Assembly: GCF_003664255.1 (NCBI RefSeq)
Contig: NZ_RCCV01000001.1
Span: 3,720,001 to 3,784,000 of the forward strand
Direction: 5' to 3'
Length of the DNA stretch: 64,000 nucleotides
Source of the DNA: Micromonospora sp. M71_S20
Lineage (GTDB): Bacteria > Actinomycetota > Actinomycetes > Mycobacteriales > Micromonosporaceae
The notes beneath the pieces were generated by a model. The model saw only the letters and a list, made by a program, of their open reading frames with translations. It did no database searches and was not told the DNA's origin. Shown in pieces: positions 1 to 8,434 of the stretch. A program made the translations under genes and the position numbers. Numbering within the stretch: position 1 is the first letter of the stretch; every line of letters starts with the position of its first letter.

Positions 1-296
1 ATCGCGAGCACCGGCTGGGAGTCCAGCCGGGCGTCGTAGAGGCCGTTGAGCAGGTGCACCGCGCCCGGCCCCTGGGTGGACAGGCACACCCCCAGCCCGC
101 CGGTGTACTTCGCGTGGCCGCAGGCCATGAGCGCTGCGGTCTCCTCGTGCCGGGCCTGCACGAACTCCGGCCGCCCGGCGCGGCGCAGCGCGCCCATGAG
201 CCCGTCGATGCCGTCACCGGAGTAGCCGAAGACCCGGCCCACGCCCCAGTCCGCCAACCGGGCCACCACCAGGTCCGACACCGTCGCGTCCGTCAT
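1..296 (-). CDS. Thiamine-pyrophosphate-dependent enzyme, N-terminal part (cut by window edge)
   Basis: Only the first 98 codons are inside the window. The visible part has the start of a TPP-enzyme N-terminal (PYR) domain: a 'VFGYSGDGIDGL' segment, a catalytic-type Glu in 'ARHEETAALMA', and 'STQGPGAVHLLNGLYDA'. This pattern fits the acetolactate synthase / pyruvate oxidase (PoxB) family, which acts on pyruvate or other 2-oxo acids. The ATG at 296 follows a GAGGAGG ribosome site. It lies 133 bp downstream of the MFS gene on the same strand, so it may be co-transcribed with it. The substrate cannot be decided from this fragment. Confidence 0.8.
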   Translation of the reverse strand, partial: MTDATVSDLVVARLADWGVGRVFGYSGDGIDGLMGALRRAGRPEFVQARHEETAALMACGHAKYTGGLGVCLSTQGPGAVHLLNGLYDARLDSQPVLA

Positions 297-429
297 CGCC
301 GCCTCCTCGCCCCGACTCGGCCCTCCCAGCATGTGGCGATACCCCGGACCGCCACGCCGAACCGGACCGACAGCACCGGTTCGGGTGTCCGTACCGGCCG
401 CCTCGACCGACGATCCCCGCAGTCGGCGA

Positions 430-1659
430 TCATGGCCGCACGCTGAACCGGCGCGAGGAAGGCACCAGCGCCGCGGCGGCGGGCGCGGCGAAGCACACCA
501 CGGCACACCCGGCCAGGACGCCGACCGCGCCGAAACGGTCGATCGCGGGAGCGATGAGCGCCAGACCGACAGGCGCGAGTCCGTAGGACAGGAGGAAGTC
601 CAGCGAGGACACCCGGGCGAGCTTCGTCGGCTCGACCTCGCGCTGCGTGGCGGTGAACCAGGGGACGTTGAACAGCTCGATGCCGAGCCCGGCGAGCACG
701 TACGCGGAGACGACCAGCGCAGGATGCACCGGCAGGAGCAGGCTGAGCGGTACGAGCCCGTACAGGGCGAGCCCGGCCAGGGCGGTCCAGCCCGGTGCCG
801 GCGGGCGCCACCGCCCGATCACCACGGCGCCGGCGAGCGCGCCGAGGGTGTACGCGGTCATGGCGGCGGCGAGCACGGCCTCGGTGCCGTAGCGGTCACG
901 GCTGACCAGTGGAAGGACCACGCCGGTGGCCGAGTATCCGGTGGCGATGACCGCGGTCAGCGCGGCCAGGCCCGCGAGGAACCAGGGGTGACGGCGTGCC
1001 TCGCGCACGCCGTCGGCGAACTCGGCCAGGATTCCGGGCCTGGTGACGGGCAGGTCGGGTCGGCCGGTCCCGGCGGGTGGGACCAGGGCGGCCGCCAGCC
1101 ACAGGCCGCCGACGCCGAGCAGGAGCATCGGAACGGAGACGACCAGGGCCAGCAGCGCGGTCAGGCTGGGGGCGACGAGGGTCGTGACCCGCACGGCGAG
1201 GGTGATCGCGGCGTTGGCCTGCTGCCGTTGCGGCTCGGCGACCACCTCGGCGGTCAGCGCCTGGAAGGCGGGCCGGCACGCGCCCTGTCCCGCACCCATC
1301 ACGGCCGCCGCCACGGCCGTCAGGGCGAGCGACCGGCCCATGCCGAACACCATCACCGGGGCGGCGAGGGCGCCCATCAGGCCCGACCACAGCACCACCC
1401 GCCGACGCGAGTGCCGGTCGGCGAGCACGCCGCCGATCGGGACGGCGACGAGAAAACCCACGGTCCGTACGGCCAGCAGCACACCCAGTTCGATGGCGGT
1501 CAGTGATCGGTCGAGCACCGCCAACCCGAGGATGAACGGCAGGGCCCACGTGGCCATGCCCGAGGCCGTCGTACCTGCCCACAGCCGGACGAAGGACGTG
1601 CTCCGCAGCGCCGATCCCGGCTCCGGGCGGGTCTGGACGGTGTCGTCAAGCATGCGCAT
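430..1659 (-). CDS. MFS transporter, candidate metallophore exporter
   Basis: A 409-residue major facilitator superfamily protein with about 12 hydrophobic segments and the loop 2-3 signature 'GGVLADRHSRRRVVL' near residues 75-90. MFS pumps of this size export small molecules using the proton gradient. I chose the ATG at 1659 because AAGGA lies just upstream; a TTG at 1686 is possible but would fall inside the Zur-like box. The gene is divergent from the methyltransferase/DUF364/PLP operon and shares the palindromic box at 1681-1695 with it. By analogy with siderophore loci it could export the operon's product. That role is inference; the substrate is unknown. Confidence 0.85.
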   Translation of the reverse strand: MRMLDDTVQTRPEPGSALRSTSFVRLWAGTTASGMATWALPFILGLAVLDRSLTAIELGVLLAVRTVGFLVAVPIGGVLADRHSRRRVVLWSGLMGALAAPVMVFGMGRSLALTAVAAAVMGAGQGACRPAFQALTAEVVAEPQRQQANAAITLAVRVTTLVAPSLTALLALVVSVPMLLLGVGGLWLAAALVPPAGTGRPDLPVTRPGILAEFADGVREARRHPWFLAGLAALTAVIATGYSATGVVLPLVSRDRYGTEAVLAAAMTAYTLGALAGAVVIGRWRPPAPGWTALAGLALYGLVPLSLLLPVHPALVVSAYVLAGLGIELFNVPWFTATQREVEPTKLARVSSLDFLLSYGLAPVGLALIAPAIDRFGAVGVLAGCAVVCFAAPAAAALVPSSRRFSVRP

Positions 1660-1680
1660 CGATTCCTTGGCCCCTTGACC

Positions 1681-1695
1681 TGACAATGATTGTCA
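1681..1695. promoter_or_regulatory. Zur-like operator between divergent MFS and biosynthetic genes
   Basis: TGACAATGATTGTCA is a perfect 7-1-7 palindrome. It resembles actinobacterial Zur boxes and the boxes at 7876, 9752, 9925 and 63685 in this window. It starts 22 bp upstream of the MFS start codon and lies 41 bp before the small ORF at 1737, so a bound repressor could block both promoters. Fur-family boxes look alike; the link to zinc rests on the neighbouring zinc-sparing ribosomal genes. Confidence 0.8.
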
Positions 1696-1736
1696 TTATA
1701 GTAACGGGCGCGGTTCGTCTCGTCCCGGAGGTGTCC

Positions 1737-1913
1737 ATGTCACGTCCCACCCGGCCCGGCTGGGCGTTCGACGCCGCGGCCCTGGCCACTGGCCGCGCCG
1801 TCCCGGACGACGGTGCGACACCGACGGCCCCGGCTCGCGGCGCGGCGGTCGACAGCTGCGGCCGACGACCGACGTTCTCCAGTACGCCGCACCGACCGCA
1901 GCCCGCCCGCTGA
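1737..1913 (+). CDS. Possible small protein (58 aa) leading the Zur-controlled operon
   Basis: An ATG at 1737 is preceded by GGAGG with good spacing and opens a 58-codon frame that stops 13 bp before the methyltransferase. The peptide is rich in Pro, Ala, Arg and Asp, has one Cys near its C-terminal third, and has no membrane segment. About 83% of third codon positions are G or C, lower than in the neighbouring genes, so coding is uncertain. It could be a leader peptide, a precursor peptide, or just a 5' leader. I recognise no family. Confidence 0.35.
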   Translation: MSRPTRPGWAFDAAALATGRAVPDDGATPTAPARGAAVDSCGRRPTFSSTPHRPQPAR

Positions 1914-1926
1914 CCCGAGGAGGACC

Positions 1927-2643
1927 ATGAACATCAGCCTGGCCGACCTGCCACCGGTACTGCCCGCCGACCACGTCATCGCCATCAACCAGCCCAGAGC
2001 CGACCTGCACACCCACCGCGACTACGCCTGGAACGGCATGACGTTCGACCTGCCGCCCGGCGTGTTCCACCCCGGCGAGACCAGCCGGATGCTGCACCAG
2101 CGGCTCCTCGACGGCGACATCGCGACCCGCGACCGCGTCTACGCCGCGATGGGCGTCGGCGTCGGCGTCGAGGCCGTCGCGGCCGGGCTGCGGGGCGCGC
2201 ACACCGCCTACGCGCTCGACGTGCACCCCGCCAGCGTGCAGGCCGCCGCACGGCACTACCGCACCCACGTCGGCGAACGACCCGACACCCGCTTCGTCCC
2301 GCTGGTGTCCGACCTGTTCGACGCGCTGCCCGACGGCACCCGGCTCGACGTCGTGACCTTCAACCCGCCCGCCGTCAGCCAGCCGGTCAGCGACAACCCC
2401 GACATCGTGCGCAACGTCTGCGTCGGCGCGCCCCTGGTCACCAGATTCCTCGACCAGCTCGTCGACCGCGATCTGCTGGCCGAACACGGCGAGGTGTTCC
2501 TGATCCTGTCCAACACCGCCGACCTGCACACCATCATCGGCCATGCCATCCGGCGCGGCTTCGCCACGACGATCCACCACCGCCACGACTGGCACGACGG
2601 TGTCGTCACGTTCCTGTTCCGACTCACCCGCAACCAGCGATGA
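1927..2643 (+). CDS. Class I SAM-dependent methyltransferase-fold protein
   Basis: A 238-residue protein with a glycine-rich SAM-binding motif 'MGVGVGVEAV' (residues 75-84), an acidic residue ending strand 2 ('ALDVHPASV', about 97-105) and an 'FNPPAV' motif (145-150) of the NPPY type found in HemK/PrmC-like and N-methylating enzymes. The ATG at 1927 has a strong GAGGAGGA site. The stop overlaps the next start (ATGA), so translation is coupled to the DUF364-like gene. In this setting it may modify a metallophore precursor. Some proteins of this fold catalyse other SAM-based transfers, for example nicotianamine synthase, so plain methylation is not certain. Confidence 0.8.
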   Translation: MNISLADLPPVLPADHVIAINQPRADLHTHRDYAWNGMTFDLPPGVFHPGETSRMLHQRLLDGDIATRDRVYAAMGVGVGVEAVAAGLRGAHTAYALDVHPASVQAAARHYRTHVGERPDTRFVPLVSDLFDALPDGTRLDVVTFNPPAVSQPVSDNPDIVRNVCVGAPLVTRFLDQLVDRDLLAEHGEVFLILSNTADLHTIIGHAIRRGFATTIHHRHDWHDGVVTFLFRLTRNQR

Positions 2644-3440
2644 CGGCCCTGACCGACCTGGTGACGGCGGTCCTCGGCAGCCAGCACGGCCCCGACCCCG
2701 CATCCCTCGTCGCCACCAGCGTCTTCTGGGTGCACCACGGCACCCGCCTCGCCGGCGGGAACACCACCTACCGCAACCAGTACGTGCTCGCCCGCGTCGG
2801 CACCGCCATCGGCGCGTGCGCCTTCGCCGCCGGCGACGTGGACCCGGCCGTGTGTCTGGAGTACTCCGGCGCGCCCGTCGCCCACCTGCTCACCGACGCA
2901 CCGCCTGCGGTGCGGGTGGCGACCCTCGACGCGTACCTGGCCCACGTCCGTCCCCACCGGGACCCCGACGCCGAGCCCGTCGTGCTGCCCGCCGGCACCC
3001 CGGAGACGCGGGCGCAGGCGCGCGACGCCGCGGTCGCCGGACTCCTCGACGTCACACCCGGCGCGAAGGTCGCGCTGATCGGCGTGGTCAACCCGCTCGT
3101 GGCCGCCATCCGTCAACGCGGCGCCGAGTGCCTGCCCTGCGACCTCACCCTGCGCACCACCCAGTGGGGTGACCCCGTCACCCCCGACATGCGCGACGTC
3201 CTCCACGTCGCCGACGCCGTCGTCGCCACCGGTATGACCATCGGCAACGGCACCTTCGACGAGATCCTGCACACCTGTCACAGCCGGGGCGTCCCGCTGA
3301 TCGTCTACGCGCAGACCGCCAGCGCGGTGGCCCGACACTTCCTCGGCGCAGGCGTCACCGCCCTGTCGGCGGAGCCGTTCCCGTTCTCACAGTTCAGCGC
3401 CGAGCGGACCGTGCTGTACCGGTACCGCGCCCAGTCCTGA
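2640..3440 (+). CDS. DUF364-like Rossmann-fold protein (putative heavy-metal-chelation family)
   Basis: A 266-residue protein. The N-terminal half carries 'GNTTYRNQYVLARVG' around residues 40-54. The C-terminal half (from about 140) has a Rossmann-like 'KVALIGVVNPLVAAIRQRG' stretch and 'ADAVVATGMTIGNGTFDEIL' (191-210), the pattern I associate with DUF364. That family has been named for possible heavy-metal chelation, but I know of no defined reaction. It is translationally coupled to the methyltransferase by an ATGA overlap and is followed 18 bp later by the PLP enzyme. I infer that it takes part in making or handling a metal-binding small molecule. Cytoplasmic; no signal peptide. Confidence 0.7.
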   Translation: MTALTDLVTAVLGSQHGPDPASLVATSVFWVHHGTRLAGGNTTYRNQYVLARVGTAIGACAFAAGDVDPAVCLEYSGAPVAHLLTDAPPAVRVATLDAYLAHVRPHRDPDAEPVVLPAGTPETRAQARDAAVAGLLDVTPGAKVALIGVVNPLVAAIRQRGAECLPCDLTLRTTQWGDPVTPDMRDVLHVADAVVATGMTIGNGTFDEILHTCHSRGVPLIVYAQTASAVARHFLGAGVTALSAEPFPFSQFSAERTVLYRYRAQS

Positions 3441-3458
3441 CCACCCCGAGGGGAAGAC

Positions 3459-4493
3459 GTGGACGAGCACATCAGTGAGACACTCAGCAGGCCAGCCCTG
3501 ATCCGCCTGGACGACCGCACCACCTGCGTGCGCTTCGAGACCATGAAGGTCGCCTCCGCGCTCGCCGCGGTACGCCATCTGCTGCACCGGGGAGTGATCG
3601 CACCCGGCGACACCCTTGTCGACAGCTCCAGCGGCATCTACGCCCACGCGCTGGCGCTGGCCTGCCACCGCCACGGCCTGCGATGCCACATCGTCGCATC
3701 CACCACTGTCGACATCACGCTGCGCACCCAGCTGGAGATCCTCGGCGCCACCGTGGAACCCATGCCACCGACCGCCAACCTGAAGCTGGACCAGGACCGC
3801 CGGGTCGCGCGGGTCCAGGAGATCCTGCGTGCGAAGCCGCGCCACCACTGGATGCGCCAGTACCACGACGACATCCACTACCTGGGCTACCGCCCGATCG
3901 CCACACTGATCCGCCGGGAACTCGACGGGCAGCCCCTGACGATCGTCGGTGGCGTCGGCACCGGTGCCTCGACCGGTGCCCTGGCCACCTACCTGCGCGA
4001 CGCCACCCTCGACGTGTCCCTCGTCGGCGTCCAGCCGTTCGACAGCGTCACCTTTGGCAGCGACCACGTCCGCGACCCCGAGATCATCATCGCGGGCATC
4101 GGCAGTGCCATCCCCTTCGCCAACGTCCGCCACACCCTCTACGACACCCTGCACTGGATCGGCTTCGACGCCGCACTGGCCGGCAGTATCGCCCTGCTAC
4201 GCGACCACGCCGTCTTCGCCGGCCTGTCGACGGGCGCCGCCTACCTGGCCGCACGCTTCGAGCGACGTGCGGACTCCCGGCGGCACGTCGTACTACTGGC
4301 CCCCGACACCGGCCACCGCTACGTCGACGCCGCCTACACCCGACACGCCCAGGCCCTCACCGCACACGACCTCCAGCCCCACCAGATCACCGAACTGGCC
4401 GAGATGAAGCTGCCGTGGTCGCGCATGGACTGGAACGCCGCCCCGGCCCCCACGGCCGCAGCAAGCGACCCGGCCCTTCAATCCGCATCCTGA
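3459..4493 (+). CDS. PLP-dependent enzyme, cysteine synthase / SbnA-like fold type II
   Basis: A 344-residue fold-type II PLP enzyme. Lys30 in 'FETMKVASA' is the expected Schiff-base lysine. 'DSSSGIYAHALA' (55-66) stands at the usual substrate loop, where cysteine synthases have S-G-N; here Asn is replaced by Ile. 'GGVGTGAST' (164-172) is the phosphate-binding loop. The GTG start at 3459 follows GAGGGGAAG. Relatives include O-acetylserine sulfhydrylase, cystathionine beta-synthase and SbnA, which makes a diaminopropionate precursor for staphyloferrin B. Sitting in a Zur-controlled operon with an exporter, a beta-replacement role in metallophore synthesis is likely. The actual substrate is unknown. 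Confidence 0.8.
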   Translation: MDEHISETLSRPALIRLDDRTTCVRFETMKVASALAAVRHLLHRGVIAPGDTLVDSSSGIYAHALALACHRHGLRCHIVASTTVDITLRTQLEILGATVEPMPPTANLKLDQDRRVARVQEILRAKPRHHWMRQYHDDIHYLGYRPIATLIRRELDGQPLTIVGGVGTGASTGALATYLRDATLDVSLVGVQPFDSVTFGSDHVRDPEIIIAGIGSAIPFANVRHTLYDTLHWIGFDAALAGSIALLRDHAVFAGLSTGAAYLAARFERRADSRRHVVLLAPDTGHRYVDAAYTRHAQALTAHDLQPHQITELAEMKLPWSRMDWNAAPAPTAAASDPALQSAS

Positions 4494-4727
4494 GGGGCGC
4501 ACGGCACTGCACGGTGCGGCACTGGGTCCGGATGGCTCGCGGGCGCCGGCCCGCCCGGCCGGCGAGCAACGCTCGATCGGCCGGACGGCCGAGAAACTCA
4601 CGTGCGCGCCGGCCGGGGCGGGGCAGACAGGTACGGCCCGACCTCATCCTGCCGGCGCGCCCGAGCACAAGAGCCTGACCTGCGGAAGACAGGCCAAGCT
4701 CTCGCTCCGGTCACCCATCGTGGATTC

Positions 4728-4750
4728 GGCTGCTCGTCCGACGAGCAGCC
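4728..4750. terminator. Palindrome between convergent operons, likely bidirectional terminator
   Basis: GGCTGCTCGTC and GACGAGCAGCC form 11-bp arms around a single base, a perfect 23-bp palindrome. It lies in the 471-bp gap (4494-4964) between the PLP gene and the oppositely oriented lipoprotein gene. No T-run follows, as is common in high-GC bacteria. I see no gene in the rest of this gap. Confidence 0.55.
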
Positions 4751-4964
4751 CCCACGTTCCACCCTGTCCGGGCGTTCGACCGTCCCCGGTCGAAGAAGGT
4801 GCGTCGCACGCCCGCGTCCTCCGGAGCCCAGCGGGGCCTTGTGGGGAGAATCCTCACCGCAGGCGGCGCAGGGCGTCGAGCGGCCGGTCGGCGAGGGTCA
4901 CCACCGCCTTCCGCCGGATCCCGAGCCGGTCCGCGTCACGTGCGCTGATCTGCGGGATCCACGG

Positions 4965-5963
4965 TCAGGACTGCAGGTCCCGCAGGTACGCGGCGAACTT
5001 CTCCAGCCCGTCGACGTTGCGAGGGCTGCTGATGCCCTCGTTGTAGTCGAGGATGAAGAAGCGGTCGTTGACCACTGCCGGCAGGTTCTTGGTCTTGGGC
5101 GAGGTCTTGAGGAACCTGATCTTCTGCTCGGCCGGCTGATCCTGGTAGTCGAGAATGATGATCACCTCTGGTCGGGCCTGGACGACCGCTTCCCAGCCGA
5201 CCTGCGTCCAACGGCCGTCGAGGTCGGCGAAGATGTTCCGGCCACCCGCGAAGGAGATGATGTCGTTCGGCGGCACCTGCCTGCCGGCCGTGAACGGCTG
5301 GTCGGTGCCCGAGTCGTAGAGGAACACCGGGGTCCGGGTGCTCGGTGCCTGAGCCCTGACCGCGTCGACCCGTCGCTTCATGTCGGCCACCACGGTCGCG
5401 GCCCGCTGCTGCACACCGAAGATCTGGCCGAGTCGCTCCAGGTCGGTGTAGAGGCCGTCGAACGGGGCGTGCCGCTCGGGGTGGTTCGGATAGTTGAAGC
5501 AGGACTCGGCGTGCATGAAGCTCTGGATGCCCAGCCCGTCGAGGATCTCCGGGGAGGTGCCGCGCTTGTCGCTGAGCCCGGAGTTCCAGCCGGCGACCAC
5601 GAAGTCGGCCTTGGCCTCCACCAGGAGTTCCCGGTTGAGCAGGTCGTCGCTGAGGAACTTCACCTTGGCGTACTCGGCGGCCCAGGGGGACTCGGTCACC
5701 GGCGGATTGGCCGGTGGCATCACGTATCCGTGGACGTGCTCGGTGAGGCCGAGGGCGAACATCTTGTCGGCGCTACCGCCCTCGTAGACGACGGCGCGTC
5801 GCGGAGTGGTGTATTCCACCGGTTCGCCGCACCGGTTGACGGTGACCTTCTGCACCTCGCTCCCGCTCGGTTCGACCTCGGCACCACAACCGGCGAGCAG
5901 CGCCGTGGTGGTCAACGACGCCAACGCGGTACGGACTGCGGTTCGCCGCCGGGAGACGTTCAT
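4965..5963 (-). CDS. ABC transporter substrate-binding lipoprotein (FecB/BtuF type)
   Basis: A 332-residue lipoprotein. A twin-arginine-rich start (MNVSRRRT) and a lipobox 'LLAGC' put the lipidated cysteine at residue 26. The rest fits the periplasmic-binding-protein-like II/TroA superfamily used for siderophore, heme and B12 uptake, with 'VVYEGGSADKMFALGL' and 'ARPEVIIILDY' segments. It is the last gene of a permease-ATPase-lipoprotein operon with 4-bp overlap to the ATPase. A Zur-like box precedes the operon, so a zinc chelate is the most likely ligand. This is inference; iron chelate is the main alternative. Confidence 0.85.
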   Translation of the reverse strand: MNVSRRRTAVRTALASLTTTALLAGCGAEVEPSGSEVQKVTVNRCGEPVEYTTPRRAVVYEGGSADKMFALGLTEHVHGYVMPPANPPVTESPWAAEYAKVKFLSDDLLNRELLVEAKADFVVAGWNSGLSDKRGTSPEILDGLGIQSFMHAESCFNYPNHPERHAPFDGLYTDLERLGQIFGVQQRAATVVADMKRRVDAVRAQAPSTRTPVFLYDSGTDQPFTAGRQVPPNDIISFAGGRNIFADLDGRWTQVGWEAVVQARPEVIIILDYQDQPAEQKIRFLKTSPKTKNLPAVVNDRFFILDYNEGISSPRNVDGLEKFAAYLRDLQS

Positions 5964-6754
5964 CTGGGGATTCCTTCCGAAGATCTTGCTGGGCCCAGGG
6001 AATAGAGCAGTTGTGGATCACCGGTCAGCGGGTGCGTCACGACGCTGACCACGACGCCGAACACCTCGCGGATCAGATCGGTGGTCAGGACCTCGGCTGG
6101 AGTTCCGGTGGCGACGAGCCGGCCTCCGGACAGCACGCCGAGCCGGTCGCAGGCCGCCGCGGCGAGGTTCAGGTCGTGCAGCACGACGAGGACGGTGAGC
6201 CCTGAGCCGCGCAACAGGGACAGCAGCTCGATCTGGTGCCGGACGTCCAGGTGGTTGGTCGGCTCGTCGAGCACCAGGATCTGCGGTTCCTGCACGAGGG
6301 CGCGGGCGACGAAGACGCGTTGCCGCTCACCGCCCGACAGTGCGAGCATCCCGCGGTCGGCCAGGTGCAGCACGTCGAGCTGTGCCATGGCCCATCGACA
6401 CAGGCCCCGCTCCCGCTCGCTGAGCGGCTGGTTGCCGCGCAGGTGCGGGGCACGACCGAGAGCCACCGTCTCGGCAACGGTGAAGTCGAGGTCCGTGCCG
6501 CCGTCCTGGGTGAGCGCGGCGACCGACCGCGCGCTGTGGCGCAGCTTCAGGGTGGACAGGTCGTCGGAGCCGAGCCACACCACGCCGCGGCTCGGCCGCA
6601 GCGCCCGGTAGACGCAGCGCAACGCAGTCGACTTGCCGGATCCGTTCGGTCCGATCAGTCCGACGATCCGCCCGTCCGGCACGTCGAGCGACAGGTCCTG
6701 GACGATGACGTTCCCGTCGATCTCCACCGCGACGCCGTCGAGTTGAAGATCCAT
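5960..6754 (-). CDS. ABC transporter ATP-binding protein (FecE type)
   Basis: A 264-residue ATPase with Walker A 'GPNGSGKS' (35-42), signature 'LSGGERQ' (139-145), Walker B 'ILVLDEP' (159-165) and the switch His in 'VVLHDLN'. This is the standard length and layout for siderophore/B12-type importers. The ATG at 6754 overlaps the permease stop by one base, and its own stop overlaps the lipoprotein start by four bases. It energises uptake through the neighbouring FecCD permease. Confidence 0.92.
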   Translation of the reverse strand: MDLQLDGVAVEIDGNVIVQDLSLDVPDGRIVGLIGPNGSGKSTALRCVYRALRPSRGVVWLGSDDLSTLKLRHSARSVAALTQDGGTDLDFTVAETVALGRAPHLRGNQPLSERERGLCRWAMAQLDVLHLADRGMLALSGGERQRVFVARALVQEPQILVLDEPTNHLDVRHQIELLSLLRGSGLTVLVVLHDLNLAAAACDRLGVLSGGRLVATGTPAEVLTTDLIREVFGVVVSVVTHPLTGDPQLLYSLGPARSSEGIPR

Positions 6755-7854
6755 CACCGGCCGCCGAACAGGTAGCCACGGCGGCGCATCAGCGCGAGGA
6801 ACACCGGTACGCCGACCAGAGCGGTGATCACGCCCAGCGGCAGCTCCCGGGGAGCCACCAGGGTGCGGGAGGCCAGGTCGACCCAGACCATGAACACGGC
6901 ACCGGCCAGCGGCGCGACGACCAGCACCCGGTGGTGCGAGGCGCCGACCACGATCCGGACCAGGTGCGGCAACACCAGGCCGACGAACGCGACCGCTCCG
7001 CTGACCGCCACCATCGCACCGGTGACCAGTGAGGTGATGACGAACAGTCGCCGACGTACCCGGGTCGTGTCGACGCCCAGGCTGAGGGACGCCTCGTCGC
7101 CGAAGGTCAGCACGTCGAGGGTGCGGCTGTGCCGGTGCAGGACGACCACTCCGACGAGGACGGTGGCGGCGGCCACCGGCAGGCCGCCCCAGGTCGCTGC
7201 GCCGAAGCTGCCCATGGACCAGAACAGCATGGTGGCGGTCGCCTCGCTGTCCGGTGTGAAGTAGATGATCACTGCCATCAGTGCCTGGAAGCCGAACGAC
7301 ATGACCACGCCGGTCAGCACGAGGCGCAGGGGTGTGATGCCGGTGCGGCTGTACGCGGCCAGGTAGACCAGCGCCGCGGCGGCCATCGCGCCGAGGAAGG
7401 CGCCGGCGGAGACCGCGTAGATGCCGAGCGCGCCGAGTCCGCCGGCGACCGTGACCGAGACGGCGCCGACCGAGGCGCCGGAGGAGACCCCGAGCACATA
7501 CGGGTCGGCCAGGGCGTTGCGCACCAGGGACTGGATCGCCACACCGACCGCGGACAGGCCCGCCCCGACGATCGCCGCGAGCAACACCCGTGGCGTGCGG
7601 ATCTGCCAGATGATCTGGTACGTGGTCACCTCGTCGGCGTGGATGCGGCCGCCGGTGAGCGCGGCCCAGAGGTACCGGGCCGTCTCGCCGGGCGGGATGG
7701 CGACCGGTCCGAGGCCGATCACCACCACGAGCGAGACGGCCAGCAGGACCAGCAGGGCGGCCACGGTGCCACCCGTTCGCAGTGACGGGCGAGGGGCGCC
7801 GGCGGCGGGGGCGTACGGGTCGACCACGAGGTCGACGGCCGTGGAGGGCGTCAC
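6754..7854 (-). CDS. FecCD-family ABC transporter permease
   Basis: A 366-residue membrane protein with about ten hydrophobic segments. Family hallmarks are 'RTPRVLLAAIVGAGLSAVG', 'NALADPYVLGVSSGA' and a C-terminal 'AFVGLVLPHLVRIVVG'. The GTG at 7854 is used; GGGAGAG lies 12 bases upstream. It is the first gene of the importer operon, 22 bp downstream of the Zur-like box at 7876-7890. One FecCD gene here implies a homodimeric channel. Confidence 0.9.
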   Translation of the reverse strand: MTPSTAVDLVVDPYAPAAGAPRPSLRTGGTVAALLVLLAVSLVVVIGLGPVAIPPGETARYLWAALTGGRIHADEVTTYQIIWQIRTPRVLLAAIVGAGLSAVGVAIQSLVRNALADPYVLGVSSGASVGAVSVTVAGGLGALGIYAVSAGAFLGAMAAAALVYLAAYSRTGITPLRLVLTGVVMSFGFQALMAVIIYFTPDSEATATMLFWSMGSFGAATWGGLPVAAATVLVGVVVLHRHSRTLDVLTFGDEASLSLGVDTTRVRRRLFVITSLVTGAMVAVSGAVAFVGLVLPHLVRIVVGASHHRVLVVAPLAGAVFMVWVDLASRTLVAPRELPLGVITALVGVPVFLALMRRRGYLFGGR

Positions 7855-7875
7855 GCCGAATCACTCTCCCGGTAA

Positions 7876-7890
7876 CGAAATCCATTGTCA
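7876..7890 (-). promoter_or_regulatory. Zur-like operator of the first importer operon
   Basis: Read on the minus strand it is TGACAATGGATTTCG. One half-site (TGACAAT) is identical to the perfect box at 1681; the other half is weaker. It sits 22 bp upstream of the permease start codon. The 319-bp gap between the permease and the L31 gene (7855-8173) contains this box and nothing else that I recognise. Confidence 0.65.
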
Positions 7891-8173
7891 AATGCATATC
7901 GTGGCACGTGACCTGAGCGATGAACCCGTACCGCCCAGGGTCATGCCTCGACGGCTCGGCGAGCCGAAGCGGTCGTTGCGATCGGTCCGTGAAGACTGCT
8001 TGCTCCGGTCCGCGTACTGCCCCCGCATGACTCGGAGCGTGGCGGACGGGTCCCACCCAGGCAGTTCCGCGACGTGGGGCACCGCGGCGGTGCCGATGCG
8101 GCTCGCCGATGGAGCGCTGGGCGGGCCCTGGGCGGTGTCTTCAGTCCGCTCCAGTCGACGCTCGCCCTGGTGC

Positions 8174-8434
8174 TCAGCTGCCCTGAGTCGCGCGGCGGGC
8201 GTACTTGTTGCGGAACTTCTCGACCCGCCCGGCGGTGTCGAGCAGGCGCTGCCTCCCGGTCCAGAAGGGATGGCTGGCTGACGAGATCTGCACGTCGATG
8301 ACGGGGTAGGTGCTCCCGTCGGTCCACTCGATCGTCTGGTCGCTGGTCGCGGTGGAGCGGGTGAGGAAGGCGAAGTCGGCGTCCTTGTCGCGGTAGACGA
8401 CGGGGCGGTACCGGGGGTGGATTCCGGGCTTCAT
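8174..8434 (-). CDS. rpmE2: 50S ribosomal protein L31 type B, zinc-independent
   Basis: An 86-residue protein beginning MKPGIHP with the type B insert and '[24 protein letters not shown]'. It has no cysteine, unlike zinc-binding L31. In actinobacteria such copies replace the zinc form when zinc is short, releasing zinc from ribosomes. The start overlaps the stop of the upstream COG0523 gene by 4 bp, so the two are coupled and share the Zur-like box at 9752. Confidence 0.95.
   Translation of the reverse strand: MKPGIHPRYRPVVYRDKDADFAFLTRSTATSDQTIEWTDGSTYPVIDVQISSASHPFWTGRQRLLDTAGRVEKFRNKYARRATQGS

Noticed and set aside
1660..1686. TTG at 1686 as start of the MFS protein
   Set aside because: It lies inside the operator palindrome and lacks a ribosome site; ATG at 1659 has AAGGA in place.
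4602..6005. Plus-strand open frame of about 467 codons
   Set aside because: Antisense of the lipoprotein gene at 4965-5963; His/Gly/Val-rich without domain.
7855..8173. Riboswitch or small RNA between L31 and the permease
   Set aside because: Beyond the Zur-like box I see no conserved fold or terminator that would support it.
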